This document shows, piece after piece, positions 20,105 to 32,400 of a stretch of DNA of 64,000 bases; positions within the stretch are counted from its first letter, which is position 1, and the number at the start of each line of letters is the position of its first letter. The notes under the pieces are model-generated. The model was not told where the DNA came from and did no database searches. It saw only the letters and a program-made list of their open reading frames with translations. Source of the stretch: Gorsachius magnificus (taxonomy: Eukaryota > Chordata > Aves > Pelecaniformes > Ardeidae); the NCBI GenBank assembly GCA_034008185.1, contig CM067109.1, positions 806,001 to 870,000 of the forward strand. The letters are read 5' to 3'. The position numbers and the translations under genes are program-made.

Positions 20105-20397
20105 CCTCAGCCGCCCCAGACCAAGATGGCGCACCTCACCTCCCGCCATTCGCCGCGCCTGCCCCTAACTAAAATGGCTGCCGGCGGCTTCACCCCGTCG
20201 CTCGCTGCCCTCTCCCAAAATGGCGGCGGCCCTCAAGATGGCGGGCGCGGGCGGGGAGCGGCGTGGCGGGCGCGCCTGCGCCCTGAACCGAGCGGTGCAT
20301 GCCGGGCGCCCGCTTCCCGCCGTGACGCTGCAGATAGCAGGCCACCGCCGCCGCCGCCGCCTTCCCTCAGCGCGGGCCCCGCCGCCGCCCGGCGAGG

Positions 20398-20495
20398 ATG
20401 GTGGGCGTGAAGGTGATCGCGAACGACACCGAGTTCCAGCCCGAGCTCAGCGCTGCCGGTTCCCGCCTGGCTGTGGTGAAGTTCACCATGCGGGG
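20398..20495 (+). CDS. TXNL1: TXNL1 exon 1 (coding part)
   Basis: It starts MVGVKVIANDTEFQPELSAA and runs to the first two bases of codon 33, just before the active-site cysteine. The donor is gtgagt. The ATG at 20398 has G at +4 and matches the family N-terminus. Confidence 0.97.
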
Positions 20496-23400
20496 GTGAG
20501 TGAGGGCGGGCTGCGGGCTCCCGGTTCCCTTCACGGTGGGCAGGGGCGACGCGGGGAGCGGCCCGGGGCGGCGGCCGCCGCCCCGGGCCGCTCCCCGCGC
20601 CGCCCCTGCCCCTAGGCCTCCCCCCCCGCCCCGGCCTTGTTCCCGCTGAGGCGACGGAGAGCGGGAGCTGGGCCCTACCCACCGGGAGAGGTGCTGAGGG
20701 GACTCCCCGGGACCGAGAGAACGGCTGGGGGCCTTGAGGGGTTTTTTAGTATTTATTTGTAAGCGAGGCAAGGTTTTAATCTTACAAAGTGCAAATGCTA
20801 TGTTATTTTGGTCGCTAAGCTGCTGCCTTGCCGGTAAGAGCTGCAAACTTAATTGTTTCTTTAGTGTTAGCGACGCTCCCTGTCCGTAGTGTGTAAGTAT
20901 AGTTGTAGGATCAGAACGCCGTTTCCTATTTTTGGTGTTAAATTCACCTTTTTTGCAGCTGAGCCGCCTTCCCCTGCCCTCCGAACCTGTTGTTCTTAGG
21001 TTCTCTGAGGAGATCAGACTCTGTGTTGACTTAAAATCCAGTTGCAGGTCAGGAAGCCCCCGTTAGGAGAAGGCAGAGACAGCTGCATCGTTCTTGCTTT
21101 CTGTCAAAAACGTCTTCTGCCTTAATAAAACTTAGCTGGCTCCTCATCCTTGTTGCCTGGGGCAAGCAGATTTCCTTCTTCCCCCTACTCAACAGGGGTT
21201 TGAAATACGAGTGTGGTGTAATCTGGCTCAACTGGCAGCCAAAGGAAATCTCAGCAATTCGATTATTCCCAGTAATGTGTGGAATTGGGGAGGGTGGCGA
21301 TAGCGTTGGGGCTCTTGGGCTTCAAAGGGCACCTCGTTATTGTCAGAGTCCTAGCTTTTTCTTCATTTTCCCACCCCTTATTTAAACGTACAGTTGGGTC
21401 ATTCTATGTCCGATGGCTGTTTGGAGCTCAAAAGACTTCAGGTCTAATGTTGTGAAAGAGCCGATGAGAGCTGTTACCCTTGGAAGAGGCCCCAAGAATC
21501 GCTGGCTGTGTGTCTGAATGGCTGCTGAAAAAAGCTTCGATACACATGCATGACTGCTGCTGCTTAGTTATGGGGTTGGGTTTTGGTGTGTGTGTTTTTG
21601 TTTGTTTTTTTTTTTGTTGTTGGGTAAGTCAGCTTCACCTGTAACTGCAGAGGTGTTGGTGAGCTCGGTCACACTGCGTACGCCCGGGAAAATGTTTTGG
21701 TTCCAGACAACCTAATATGTTAGGTTCCAGTTAGATTAATGGCTTGATGTCTCAGCGTATAAGTATCTGCGAGTTTGCCTTGCTCCATTGCTACAGCTCC
21801 ACACCCTCTCTGTCAAGAGAACAGGAAAGGTGAAGCGGCTCTCGCCAGTGCTGTTTCGCAGCCATACGTGTTGGCAGATTCACGTTGACGGAGCGCTCCG
21901 GTGTAGATACGGCCTGTGTTGATATGCTGTTGGAGGGGATTCCTGTTGGGGTTTTTTTGCTGTTTTGGCCTTTTAATCGCTTCTTTCACAGCAGGCGGAG
22001 TTGTGAGACTATTTCTTTGCAGGGATAGTTGCATCTGTACACTTCATATATGACATCAAAGGTATAATGACAAATACGTGTTTTCAGCCAGGGTGATACA
22101 GTTAGGTCAGCAGAAGTCAGGTCTGTTCCACCAGGGTCAGAGAAGTGTGGTAGTAACTGGATACAGCTGTAGTAAGTGAGATTTATTGTAGGAAGGATTT
22201 TACCATTCCTGCTAAAGGTTTGATACATCGTTACTGTTAAATATTTCAAGGCATACATAGATTTTACTGTAGGTACTATTTTTTTTCACAGGAGGTAATG
22301 TGGAGCACTGGTACCGGTTTTCTGTTACGAGTGGTTTGTGCTGTTTCAGGAAAAGAAGGCAACTCTTTGCCCTCCCTTATGTCACTTGAGTTAGCAGGAC
22401 TTCAGCTTGTGGTGAAAGATGCTGGAGCTAAACCCATTAGATGGAAAATAGGAAGTTAGTATTAATTAATAGGTGAAGCTAATCATGTGACATTGAAGCT
22501 GTCTGAGGAAGTGGGAATTAACACTTCATGATGTGTTTCTAAATGTCATTCTTAATTGTATCACCAGGATTGCTCACCATCTGTCAGCCAGGTACGAAGG
22601 TTATTTTTACATGTACCGAGGATATCAGTAAGAACATGAATGTGCTAATTCTGTTTGGGGCAGACGCTTTTCAAAAAAAGATTGAGTTAAGGTAAACTGT
22701 GTGTTGTTTTCACAGATGTGGCCCTTGTTTAAGGATAGCCCCAGCTTTCAATGCTCTGAGTAACAAATATCCCCAGGCAACATTTTTGGAAGTAGACGTG
22801 CATCAATGCCAGGTGGGTATTCAAAAACGTATTTTCAGTTGTAAGAGAGCAGGTAATGTACTGAATGGGAAACTTGAGGAAACACTGTTCAGGCAGTGGG
22901 CTAGGAGTAGTATCCTGTGGCTGTTGACACGTTTGGTGAATCGCAAATAGCCATATTGTGAAATCCTCCAAAATCAGGACATGCATAGAGATGTGAACAA
23001 ACAACACCTTTATTTAGAAAGGTATTCTTGCAGTTACTACTGTGATGTCCTGCACTTAAGCAGTGTGTACAGGCAGTTTAACAGTTCCTGCTGCTTGTGC
23101 TATTTAGGTAATACCGTTAGATGTAGGAGATAGCACCAGTATGAATTAAAAAGAGTAAGTCTTGCCAAACAAATACTGGTGTAATTATTGCACAACATGA
23201 AAAATGCAGTAAACTGATAGGACGAGTGGGTCTAGATTCCTCTCAAGTACTACTGAATTGTTTTTAACAGACAACAGTGTTTCAGGTGAGCTACTGACTG
23301 ACTGAAGGGTCGTTAACAAAAATTAGTGATGGTATGTCGAAAGGAAGTGTCTTGTTTTACTACAAATTATAATGGAGAAAGATGAACATCAGAGCGGTAA

Positions 23401-26400
23401 CAATGTTTGCAAATGATGCTAAATCGTGGAAAGTTTTGGAAAAACTGCTGTGGGTGCATCACAGGTAGAAATCAACTGGACTTCACTTTCTACAGCAGCA
23501 GGCTGCAATTCCTGGGTGCGCATGAATGTGGCTTGGGAGAGGAAGGAATGCAGGTGTAAAGAAAGATGGTGAAATAGAAGTGCTAAATTAAGCCGCCCTC
23601 CACTTTTGAGAGCAAATGAGTAATATGAGTTTTCTGGTGTACCAGCAAATCTACTGACAATGTGAAGTCCATTCAAAGAATGCCCGAGTGTGTAAAGGAT
23701 TAGGAGGATCTGAAGAATTTAAATGAACTTCGAACTGTTGTCTGAGTTAAAGCTGGTTATGAAACAACAAATATTGTTTGTGATGTTGGAGGTGATGTAG
23801 CTTGATTAATATCTAGTGTGTGTGTTCTTATCTAGGTGGAGCAAGCTAAAGTTTCTGTCGAATATTGGTAATACTGTTAGGTAACACTTGTAACTAATTT
23901 ATGCATTCCAGGGAACAGCTGCTACCAATAATATATCAGCAACACCAACATTTCTGTTTTTCCGAAACAAAGTGCGAATCGACCAGTATCAAGGAGCAGA
24001 TGCTGTAGGTTTAGAAGAAAAAATTAAACAGCACCTGGAGAATGATCCTGGAAACAGTGAAGATACAGATATCCCAAAAGGATATGTATGCATCTCTTAT
24101 CTTAAGATACCTTTTTTTAATGTTTGCATAACTTGAACGTTTCAAAAAATATCTGTTGCTTTCTAAACGTACTCTACTTCAGGCAAAACTGCAAGTTCCC
24201 CGTGGCTTTGAGAAGATCACTTGTCTGGGTTTCCTTTTTCAGACAAAATTAAAAAATGAACATGTACATATTTAGTAAGTATGGTTATAGCACTGTAAAA
24301 TGTTTTAAGAAACATCTCCATGCATAGCCCTTAGTCATTAAAATAATGAATTTAATGTTTTATGATGAACTTCTTGCTGCAGCTGCTCATTCTGTTTCTT
24401 TTGTCTTCTCAGACATCTCAGTCTCTCTTCTCAAAACCTTTTTTAAAGTGTAAAAATGTCCATGGGAAAATAAATTGTTACACATGGTTGTCAAAAATGT
24501 TGAAAAGTTGCTCTAGTTGTTCCTTAAAAAATCCTCTCTGTTGTTTTTGTGGTGGTAGGTTCATTTGGGGTTTTCCTTTTTTCTTCTTGCTCCTTACCCT
24601 TTCTTTAATCCTCTTTATTTCATCTCTTAAAAGAGAGAGAGGGAGACATTCTGTTGCCAAAGGAATTAACCTTCATAATAGTTCAGCTCCATCTTCCTCT
24701 ATAGCAGCTTGCCCTGAAAATAGGATGCCTTTGGGAGAGTATTGTTAGATAAATGGTATCTCATGATATATTTTCTTTTGCCTGACTGCTGATGTTTGCA
24801 AAAGCTGATGGTACTACAAAGTGTTCTCCTTAGATTTCCTCTTGCCTGTAACAGAATGACAAGGATATAAAAATATGTAAAGTAAAAAATGTCAGAGGAA
24901 TACTTGGAAAAGATGATGTGCTTGGTCTGAGCGGCGTACAAGAACTGCTTCTTGCTGAATATGAATTTGCTTTCAATTTCAATGTTTAATGCTTATCACT
25001 TCACTTCTGATGGGGAACTGCCTATCACTCCAGTAATTGCTGATCAGGCATTCACAGATAACGTAAACTAAGTAAATAACTTGAAACTCTTTAGTAATTT
25101 GTAAAAAAAGAAAAGTGACCGTTTCTAAATATATGTTCGTGGACTGAATGGGTTTTAAACCTTGCATCAAAATCTCTCATAACTAAAACTTGGTTTCAAC
25201 GGGTTTTTTGAAGGACTTTAAAATGGGTATTCATGAACAGGTTAGGGTTTTTTTCAGTTGTTGCATGATTTGCCCGTCTTCTATGTAGATGAAAACTTGG
25301 TAGGGTTACTTGAATTTTTGGCCAAAATTCCAATAAGGGAGCAATCCGCTTAGAAATATTGGTGCTCTCAGGAAATTATTTTCACCATGTTCTGCATGTT
25401 TTCATGTTACCTCAAGGCAATTGTGCGTTGCAAATCGTAAGCCTGTCTGACAGCTGTACTAACAAACACATGTAAATGAGAACTCTAATGTGACAAAACA
25501 CTTTCCTAGAGCTGTCGTCTTAGGTGATATTCTCCAAGCAATCCTTGGTGTAATATTACTCCTTAAATGAGATTGTCTATTGTTCCACCACAAGTATAAA
25601 CACAGTTATGTGGTGTATTACATTTCGCCTAAATCGTATGTCACAGTTCAGTGCTTAGCTAGTTGCTGTCGTGTGCACGTTGCTTTGCATTAGCACATCT
25701 AATACGTTAAACTTGGCTGTGATGAGCGTCTGTAGAACCCAAAGTTGTGTTGTTAAATGCAAACCCAGTTTTTTTGGAGGTTAAGCATTTTAAACTCATA
25801 GCTAGCCATATCCTAGCAGGCAAATGTAAGCAGGGTGCAAACCCAGCTGAATACTTGTCATTTAAATAACCTGCGAGGGCATAGGTCACTTGAATTTCTT
25901 GCAGTTCAGCTACTTGTTAACTGTTCCACGGCATGCGTTTAAACTTTATATACGTTTGTAATTATTGTGAAATCCTCTGTGGAACTGTGGGAAGGTCAAA
26001 AGACAAAGGTTCAGCTTGTTTAGGTTTGGAGCCCTAAACACACTGAACATCATTCAAGTAGCAAGTTTTGGTCTGCTTAGATAGATTGCTTTTGAGATGA
26101 ATGCACCATCTTCTATAAAAAGTTAATCTTGCAGCAGGCGGTGTCTTACCCCTACAGATCAAGCCCTGAGTGTGTTCAGGGCTGTGTGAGCCAAACAGAA
26201 TTCCATTAGACCCATAAGTGCCAGGCTGAAATGCAACTTCAGGATATGCTCGACCCAAACTGGACTGCCACGGGCTCCAGCAAAGCATCCTCATCCTCTT
26301 GGCACAGCTGTGTGTTTCTCCTCGTTTCTTGCCTTGTATCTACTGCGCGTGCGAGTTGCAAGCTAAGCCTTTGGATGTTGGGAGGGGGAAAGTATTTTTT

Positions 26401-29400
26401 GCTCAGAATAATGTAGTTGCAAGAGCTGAGAGAAGTACAACAAAGGAGTTGTATCCTCTCAGCAGCCTGGTTTGGGATTCTGTTTGTACCATGAAGCTGT
26501 AGCCTGAGCAGTTGTATGCAGCGATTTTCAAGCTAGTGTGCCCTTTTTTCCCCCAAGGGCGGTATATTATTCTTTGGCACCTAATACATGCCTTTAAGAA
26601 AGATTTTTTTTTTTTTTTTTTTTGGATTGTCATCCTAAAAGTTCCTGTAGCTTTTTGTCTGGACTGTTCTATGACCACACACTGATCTTGAATTTGTACT
26701 GTTACGGTGTGAGATGTTGATACTCTGTCTGCAGGCCTTAAGATAGGAAATTCTTGATTTATTTTTTTTTAAAATTTTTTAGCCTGGCTTATTGTAATTC
26801 AGTTGGACTTGGTTTACTTTAGTTGCAGGCAAAAAATTCTGGTTTTCTAGAAATTGATACAGATTATTCTGCCTCTGCAATAATACCACCTTTTAAATGG
26901 CTTGGAGCATGGATAGGGGTCTGCTTTAATCTGAGAATGTGTCTATATATATGTTAAAGCTTTTAGTTGGACCCTTTACACAAGAGCTGAGCAATAAACC
27001 AAACTGGTTCATGGTGAACAGCGTAGCTTTTATTTTCTGTTGCTCTGTGTTTTTACCAAAGTATATGGAGAAAGGAGTAGGAAAAGTTTTCATAAAGTTA
27101 ATTTGTATACAGTGCTGAAAAAGAAGTAAAATAAAGACTAGCTTTGCATATAAAGGCTGGAAGGAGCTCTAGCGGTGGTCTTTTCATTTGTTCTGCAAAA
27201 TGTAGTATATTTTTGGGGAGGCCCATTTCTGTTTTTTCTCTACGAAGTTGATCATAGCCCCAGTCTAATGTCAGTTTGTCTGTGCTGCGACTTGTGTTGC
27301 TGTAGTCTTGCTTATCAAAAGTGTATCTGAAAATTCTCACTGTGCCCAATTTGTTATTCTCAGAATAGCAAGAATGTGTTCCGGGGGTGCAGGATTTTGA
27401 ATGGAGGGGGAAATGTCATTCAGTTACAAACAGGATACATCAGAGTACTATAGTATTCGTAGGTTTTGTTTGCCATGTCTTTTGATATAAACCCCTGAGA
27501 TTTCATGCGTGTCTTGTTATTTTAATCTGTTGAATGAAGAATTTCATTCATTCCAATGCTTACTAATCCCAGATGAGTTCATGGCACACTTATCATGCAC
27601 TCAGCAATGCTCTTGCTTTTACTTTCAGATGGATTTAATGCCATTTATCAATAAAGCCGGCTGTGAATGTCTTAATGAGAGCGACGAGCACGGATTTGAT
27701 AATTGTTTACGTAAAGACTCTACCTACTTGGAATCAGACTGTGATGAGCAGGTACAGTAGATACTTTTAAGTGAAATGTTTTTGATGATGGTCTGGTCTG
27801 CAAGCATTTTTTTTAAGAACTTGTCTACTTTATATTGTTATGGTAGTGTAAGTGAGAGTGGGAGATGGTAATAGGATGTAAGTAAAGTCAGTGTACAGAG
27901 GTCGTTGTAGCATTTCCAGTTTCACATCCCTTCATGTATAGAAAAAAATGCCAAGCAGAGTACCATTTGCTGGTATTTTAAAGTGGCAGAGTGCCTGTGT
28001 GGAATATGGTGAAGGGAAGTACTTAACTATTTCAGAGCTCAGACTTACTTCTGGTTAATTATTGTGCTGTGTTTGTTTTTAAGAATGAAGAAAAGAGTGT
28101 TTAACAGCAACTTTTTTCTCCACAGCTGCTTATTACTGTAGCTTTTAGTCAACCTGTCAAGCTTTATTCTATGAAACTTCAGGGGCCAGATAATGGTGAG
28201 TGAAGTGTCTGTTTAATCATACCTTGGAAACCAAAGCTTTGCCCATGTTTAGCTGAGTTTTCTAAAAATGGCACTGTTGTCCCTGGAACCTTTTACCGTC
28301 TGAGAGTCCCACGGCAGCTTTGGTGAATTTGTTGTAAATTAATTGCGTAACAAATGACCTCATTCATTTTTCACTGACCTCCTGAATGGGTATTTGGTAT
28401 GACGCAAATATAAATATTTACTATAGTTTGATGTGCTGCAGAGAGAAACTTGCATTTAATTCAAGAATTAATGTGGGAGCTACCGAAAGGTATAGCTTAG
28501 ATTTTATGGTAACTTGGTTTACATTATAAAATTACATAAAATGTGCAGGTGTTATATGACACAGCCAAACTGTTATTTTTAGACTTTATTGGAAACTTTT
28601 TTTGTGGAATTCTGTCTCTGACACATAGATAAGTAGTGGAACTTTGATGTCAGATTGGTGGGTAAGGTACTAGAACTGTAGAAGCTCATGCTTTCAGTGA
28701 GGGGTATCCAAAGACTGTAATAAGCAAGGGCTTCTCGAGCAGCATTTTACATATATTTAAACAATGGAATACTACTCCTATATTTTAACACAGGGCAAGG
28801 TCCAAAGTACATAAAAATCTTTATCAACCTTCCTCGATCTATGGATTTTGAAGAAGCAGAAAGAAGCGAACCAACTCAAGCCCTGGAGCTGACACCAGAT
28901 GATATTAAAGAAGATGGTATTGTCCAGCTTCGCTATGTAAAATTTCAGAATGTTAACAGTGTAACTGTAAGTAAAGTTTCTGTCCCTGAGGTCTGTGCAG
29001 GCTGAAAACTTCATAGGCTTTTAAAGCGCCATGCATGTCTGTTGATTTCGCTGCAAATGTTCTTGGTTCCTCTCTGCCCATTGCATACTGCATGTTTATG
29101 CTGAAAGTATTTCAGGAATTTAAGGTGAGACAAGGCCACGCACATACAGTGTCTCTTTTGACCTAGTATGAGACTTAAGGTTCCCTTTCACCTGTTCACG
29201 AGCTAGCGTGCTGTTTAATGCAACTTGAGTTTTTGCTAATGACCTTCTTGAAAGGCATCTTGTCTTCATTTGAAGAGTTGAGGAGACAAGGAATCCAGTT
29301 TCTGGGTAACCTGATTGCAGAAATGACAGATTTCTCTGAGTATCAAGTGAAGGACTTGCAGTGCCTTTAAGCTCAGTACCTGCTCTCTGTGAGGGTTCTT

Positions 29401-32400
29401 AAATGCTGCAATCAAAGCACCTTTGTCTTTGAATGAGCTCTTAGATTCTCTGGCTGTAAGAGACTTTCACATCGGGTTTTTTGTCTTGAATGCAGGTGCA
29501 GTTTTTCCTCTTCCATCTTAAAAATACAGGTTCTAGTGCAGTATGTGCAGTGACTAACTGGATGCTGGAATTGTGTTATGCTTGGCATCATCCTGGTACT
29601 GCGCTAGCCTTGTTTCTGCACTATTACGTTGACCTGTTTTTCCAATACCACCCCTGGATTCTTTTCTGTGGCAATGCTTTTCGTGGGCTGAATTAAGTGT
29701 TTGCAAATGTATGGACTTACAGTTGATTGAATTAAACTATATTTTAGTGGGCTGGTCACAGAAATCACCAGCTTATTATTAAAACACTGATCCACCCTCA
29801 TCTGTAAGAAGGCTTCTGCTAAATATCTGAATTACTGTTGTTGGACTGCATTTCAGATCAGTTTGCTACTTTCATGTTTAGTGATGTTTTACTAGCAATT
29901 ATTTTAAATGTAATGGGAGACAAACCTAAATAACTCCTTTTTCATTACTCTTATTTCTACGGAGTTACCTTTGCGACCAGCTTTACCCTCCTCATAATGA
30001 AATGGAGAGTGGTCGCATAGGCTTATATTCTACAAAGCTGCACCGACGAGTACAAGTTCTGTATTTGTTCTTTAATAAAATCCGGTGTCAGTTTTGGACA
30101 GGATGATGTGCAAACACCAGACAAGCGATAAGGTGATTAAATAGATGTTCCGCTTGTTTGCGCTCTTGGCATGTGGGTGCTGCAGTAGCACTCCCCTAGT
30201 TTCCTAGCTAAACCTAGGTTCTGTATTTAAGACTTCCTAAAAATGAGATGGCCAGTTATCTTGTCCACTGCCAGGCTTTTCGGTGCAGGTGATGGAAGTT
30301 CTGCTCGCTTACATAGTTCTGTGGATAAAAAAAAATTAAAATCTTCCACTTGGTTCCTAATCAGCTGGAGGAGGCGCAGTTGTCATATACAGAAATCGTC
30401 CTGCTTTTCTGCTGTGTATAAACAGAAATACTTGCTGTACATTTCCGTGTCAGTATTAGCAAGTTCATACTTCATTTATATACATCACTGCTAGCTTTGT
30501 TAGTGAATTTACCTGGGTTTTTTAGTTGTTAATTCTATACCCGGCAGTTTCTAATCCATATAATTCATCATCTCTAATGCTGCTTTTCCCATTTGTTGTG
30601 TGCTTCTCTTCGTTCCTGCTACTTCAGTGCCATTTGTTTTCTCTGTACTTGTTGAACTTCTTGTATTGTTACTGAGACAGATTCTCTGAACACGTTGCAG
30701 TTCACCTCTGTTTTGGTCCTTGACATGCTCTTCTGTTTCTTTCTGCCTGAAGAGTGCTTTCTTCAGCATTTCAACCCTCGCCTTCCGTGCATCTTGTTTG
30801 TATAGGGAAATACGTGGTCTTCCAACTACAGTGAAGCTGCTTGGAGGGCTGCATGTCTGTACCGGTCTAGATCAGCAGTCTGTCTTGCTTATCACACACT
30901 TGTGAGCATCCAACGTCACAAAAAAATTTGGAACTATAGGGCAAGGTGTAGTGATGCATACCCCGCAGCATTTGGTGGTCTGTGGTGCAGGCCATTTCTG
31001 AGTCAGAAAGGGCATCTTTGTAGATACTGGCTGTGGCTTGTGGGAGGGGTGTGATGGGAGCTGTTCCCTGCCCCCATGTTGTCCTCCCTCGCCTCTTCTT
31101 CCTCTCCTCCTGGTGCCACTACTCGCTTTTCTCTCATTCCTCCTTTTCCCATGCTCACAGTAAAGTGTGGAAATATCCACAAACACCTCGTTGCTCTTCT
31201 TACTCCCAGTTTCTTACTAATACTACTTCATGCAAAAAACTGTTCTTTGATTTGTCCACTTCAAAAAAATGTAGTGGTTCCAGCAATAATTCCTGAGTTC
31301 ATATTTCAAAAGAAACTTGATATTTGTTTGAAACTCTAAAACAACTGCATAGATCTGGTATTTGTGCTGTAAAACACACAATTATGCAAGCTGGAGTAGT
31401 GAACTACACATGAATAGTCTTAGGAGCTTCAGCAAGTGTAGTTAAATTGATATTTAACTTCATTTCAAGTCAACCTCCAGTGAATAGTGACTACTTAGAT
31501 CCTGTTTTTGCTTGCTGCATGCGGTCTTGGGTTGGAAGGGGAAGCTGGGAAAATCCAGGCTGTGTGGGGTTTTTAACAAACTACCAGGAAAACAGCAGCA
31601 TTCTATATAATTGTTGTTTAAAGTAAGATGACAGTAGCTTCTCTAAAGGCTAGAGAGGCCTTTATAATTGGAAAAAGTGTTAATTTGGTTAGTTCAGAAA
31701 TCTTGGGCACCTAACGTTTTTACATCTTAATTCAGGGATGGACAATTTTAACTCTTGTGCTTGCGTTGTTTTTTTTAGTTGTTTGTCCAATCCAATCATG
31801 GTGATGAAGAGACAACAAGAATTACATACTTCACGTTTATTGGAACTCCAGTCCAAGCAACAAATATGAATGACTTCAAGCGAGTGAGTCTTCTTTCTTA
31901 AAAGCACTTTTGAATGTTTTTAAACCAACTCAAAAATGGGCTGACGGAACAAATACACTTTGTTGTTACTACAGTTCCACACCTTAAAGTAGTTTTGGCA
32001 TCCAAAAGAAAATGTATAGCTTTATCTTACAGATCTTTGGTCTTGCTTACAAGTTTTTGTTCATCAGCATTGTAAAAATAACTAACAAGAATGTATATAT
32101 GAAAATTTGAGGGACTGTCAAGTTATATACACTGTAGACAATGTAGGGGGTTTTAAACAGCTGTGAGATTTATGTCTTGATTTAGAAACTTGCTTTCTGA
32201 TGGTGTTCAGGAAGTAGAGAAGCAATTGCCTGTACAAATTAAACTCCTGGTGATTGACTTGACTTCTACTTTGAAGGATCTTATCCCCTGGGCGACATTA
32301 AGCTTGAGATCTGAAAAATGTTTGGTCACAAGGTGTCTGTTGTATTAAACATACCTGTGTTTTAAAGAGGACATGAAGAAGCAAACAACTTGTTACAGTG

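Larger units (their letters stand above)
20110..20650 (+). promoter_or_regulatory. TXNL1: CpG island and promoter of TXNL1
   Basis: This GC-rich, CpG-dense block surrounds the TXNL1 start codon. It has no TATA box and contains four ATGG-core boxes of YY1 type: AAGATGGCG at 20123, AAAATGGCTGCC at 20171, an AAAATGGCGGC at about 20217 and AAGATGGCGGGC at 20235. A TATA-less promoter with YY1 boxes is typical of housekeeping genes, which fits TXNL1. The transcription start is probably within about 150 bp upstream of 20398; this is inferred. Confidence 0.75.

Noticed and set aside
24362..24748. 128-codon hydrophobic frame in TXNL1 intron 3
   Set aside because: It comes from T-rich intronic sequence; the membrane-like look is a composition effect.
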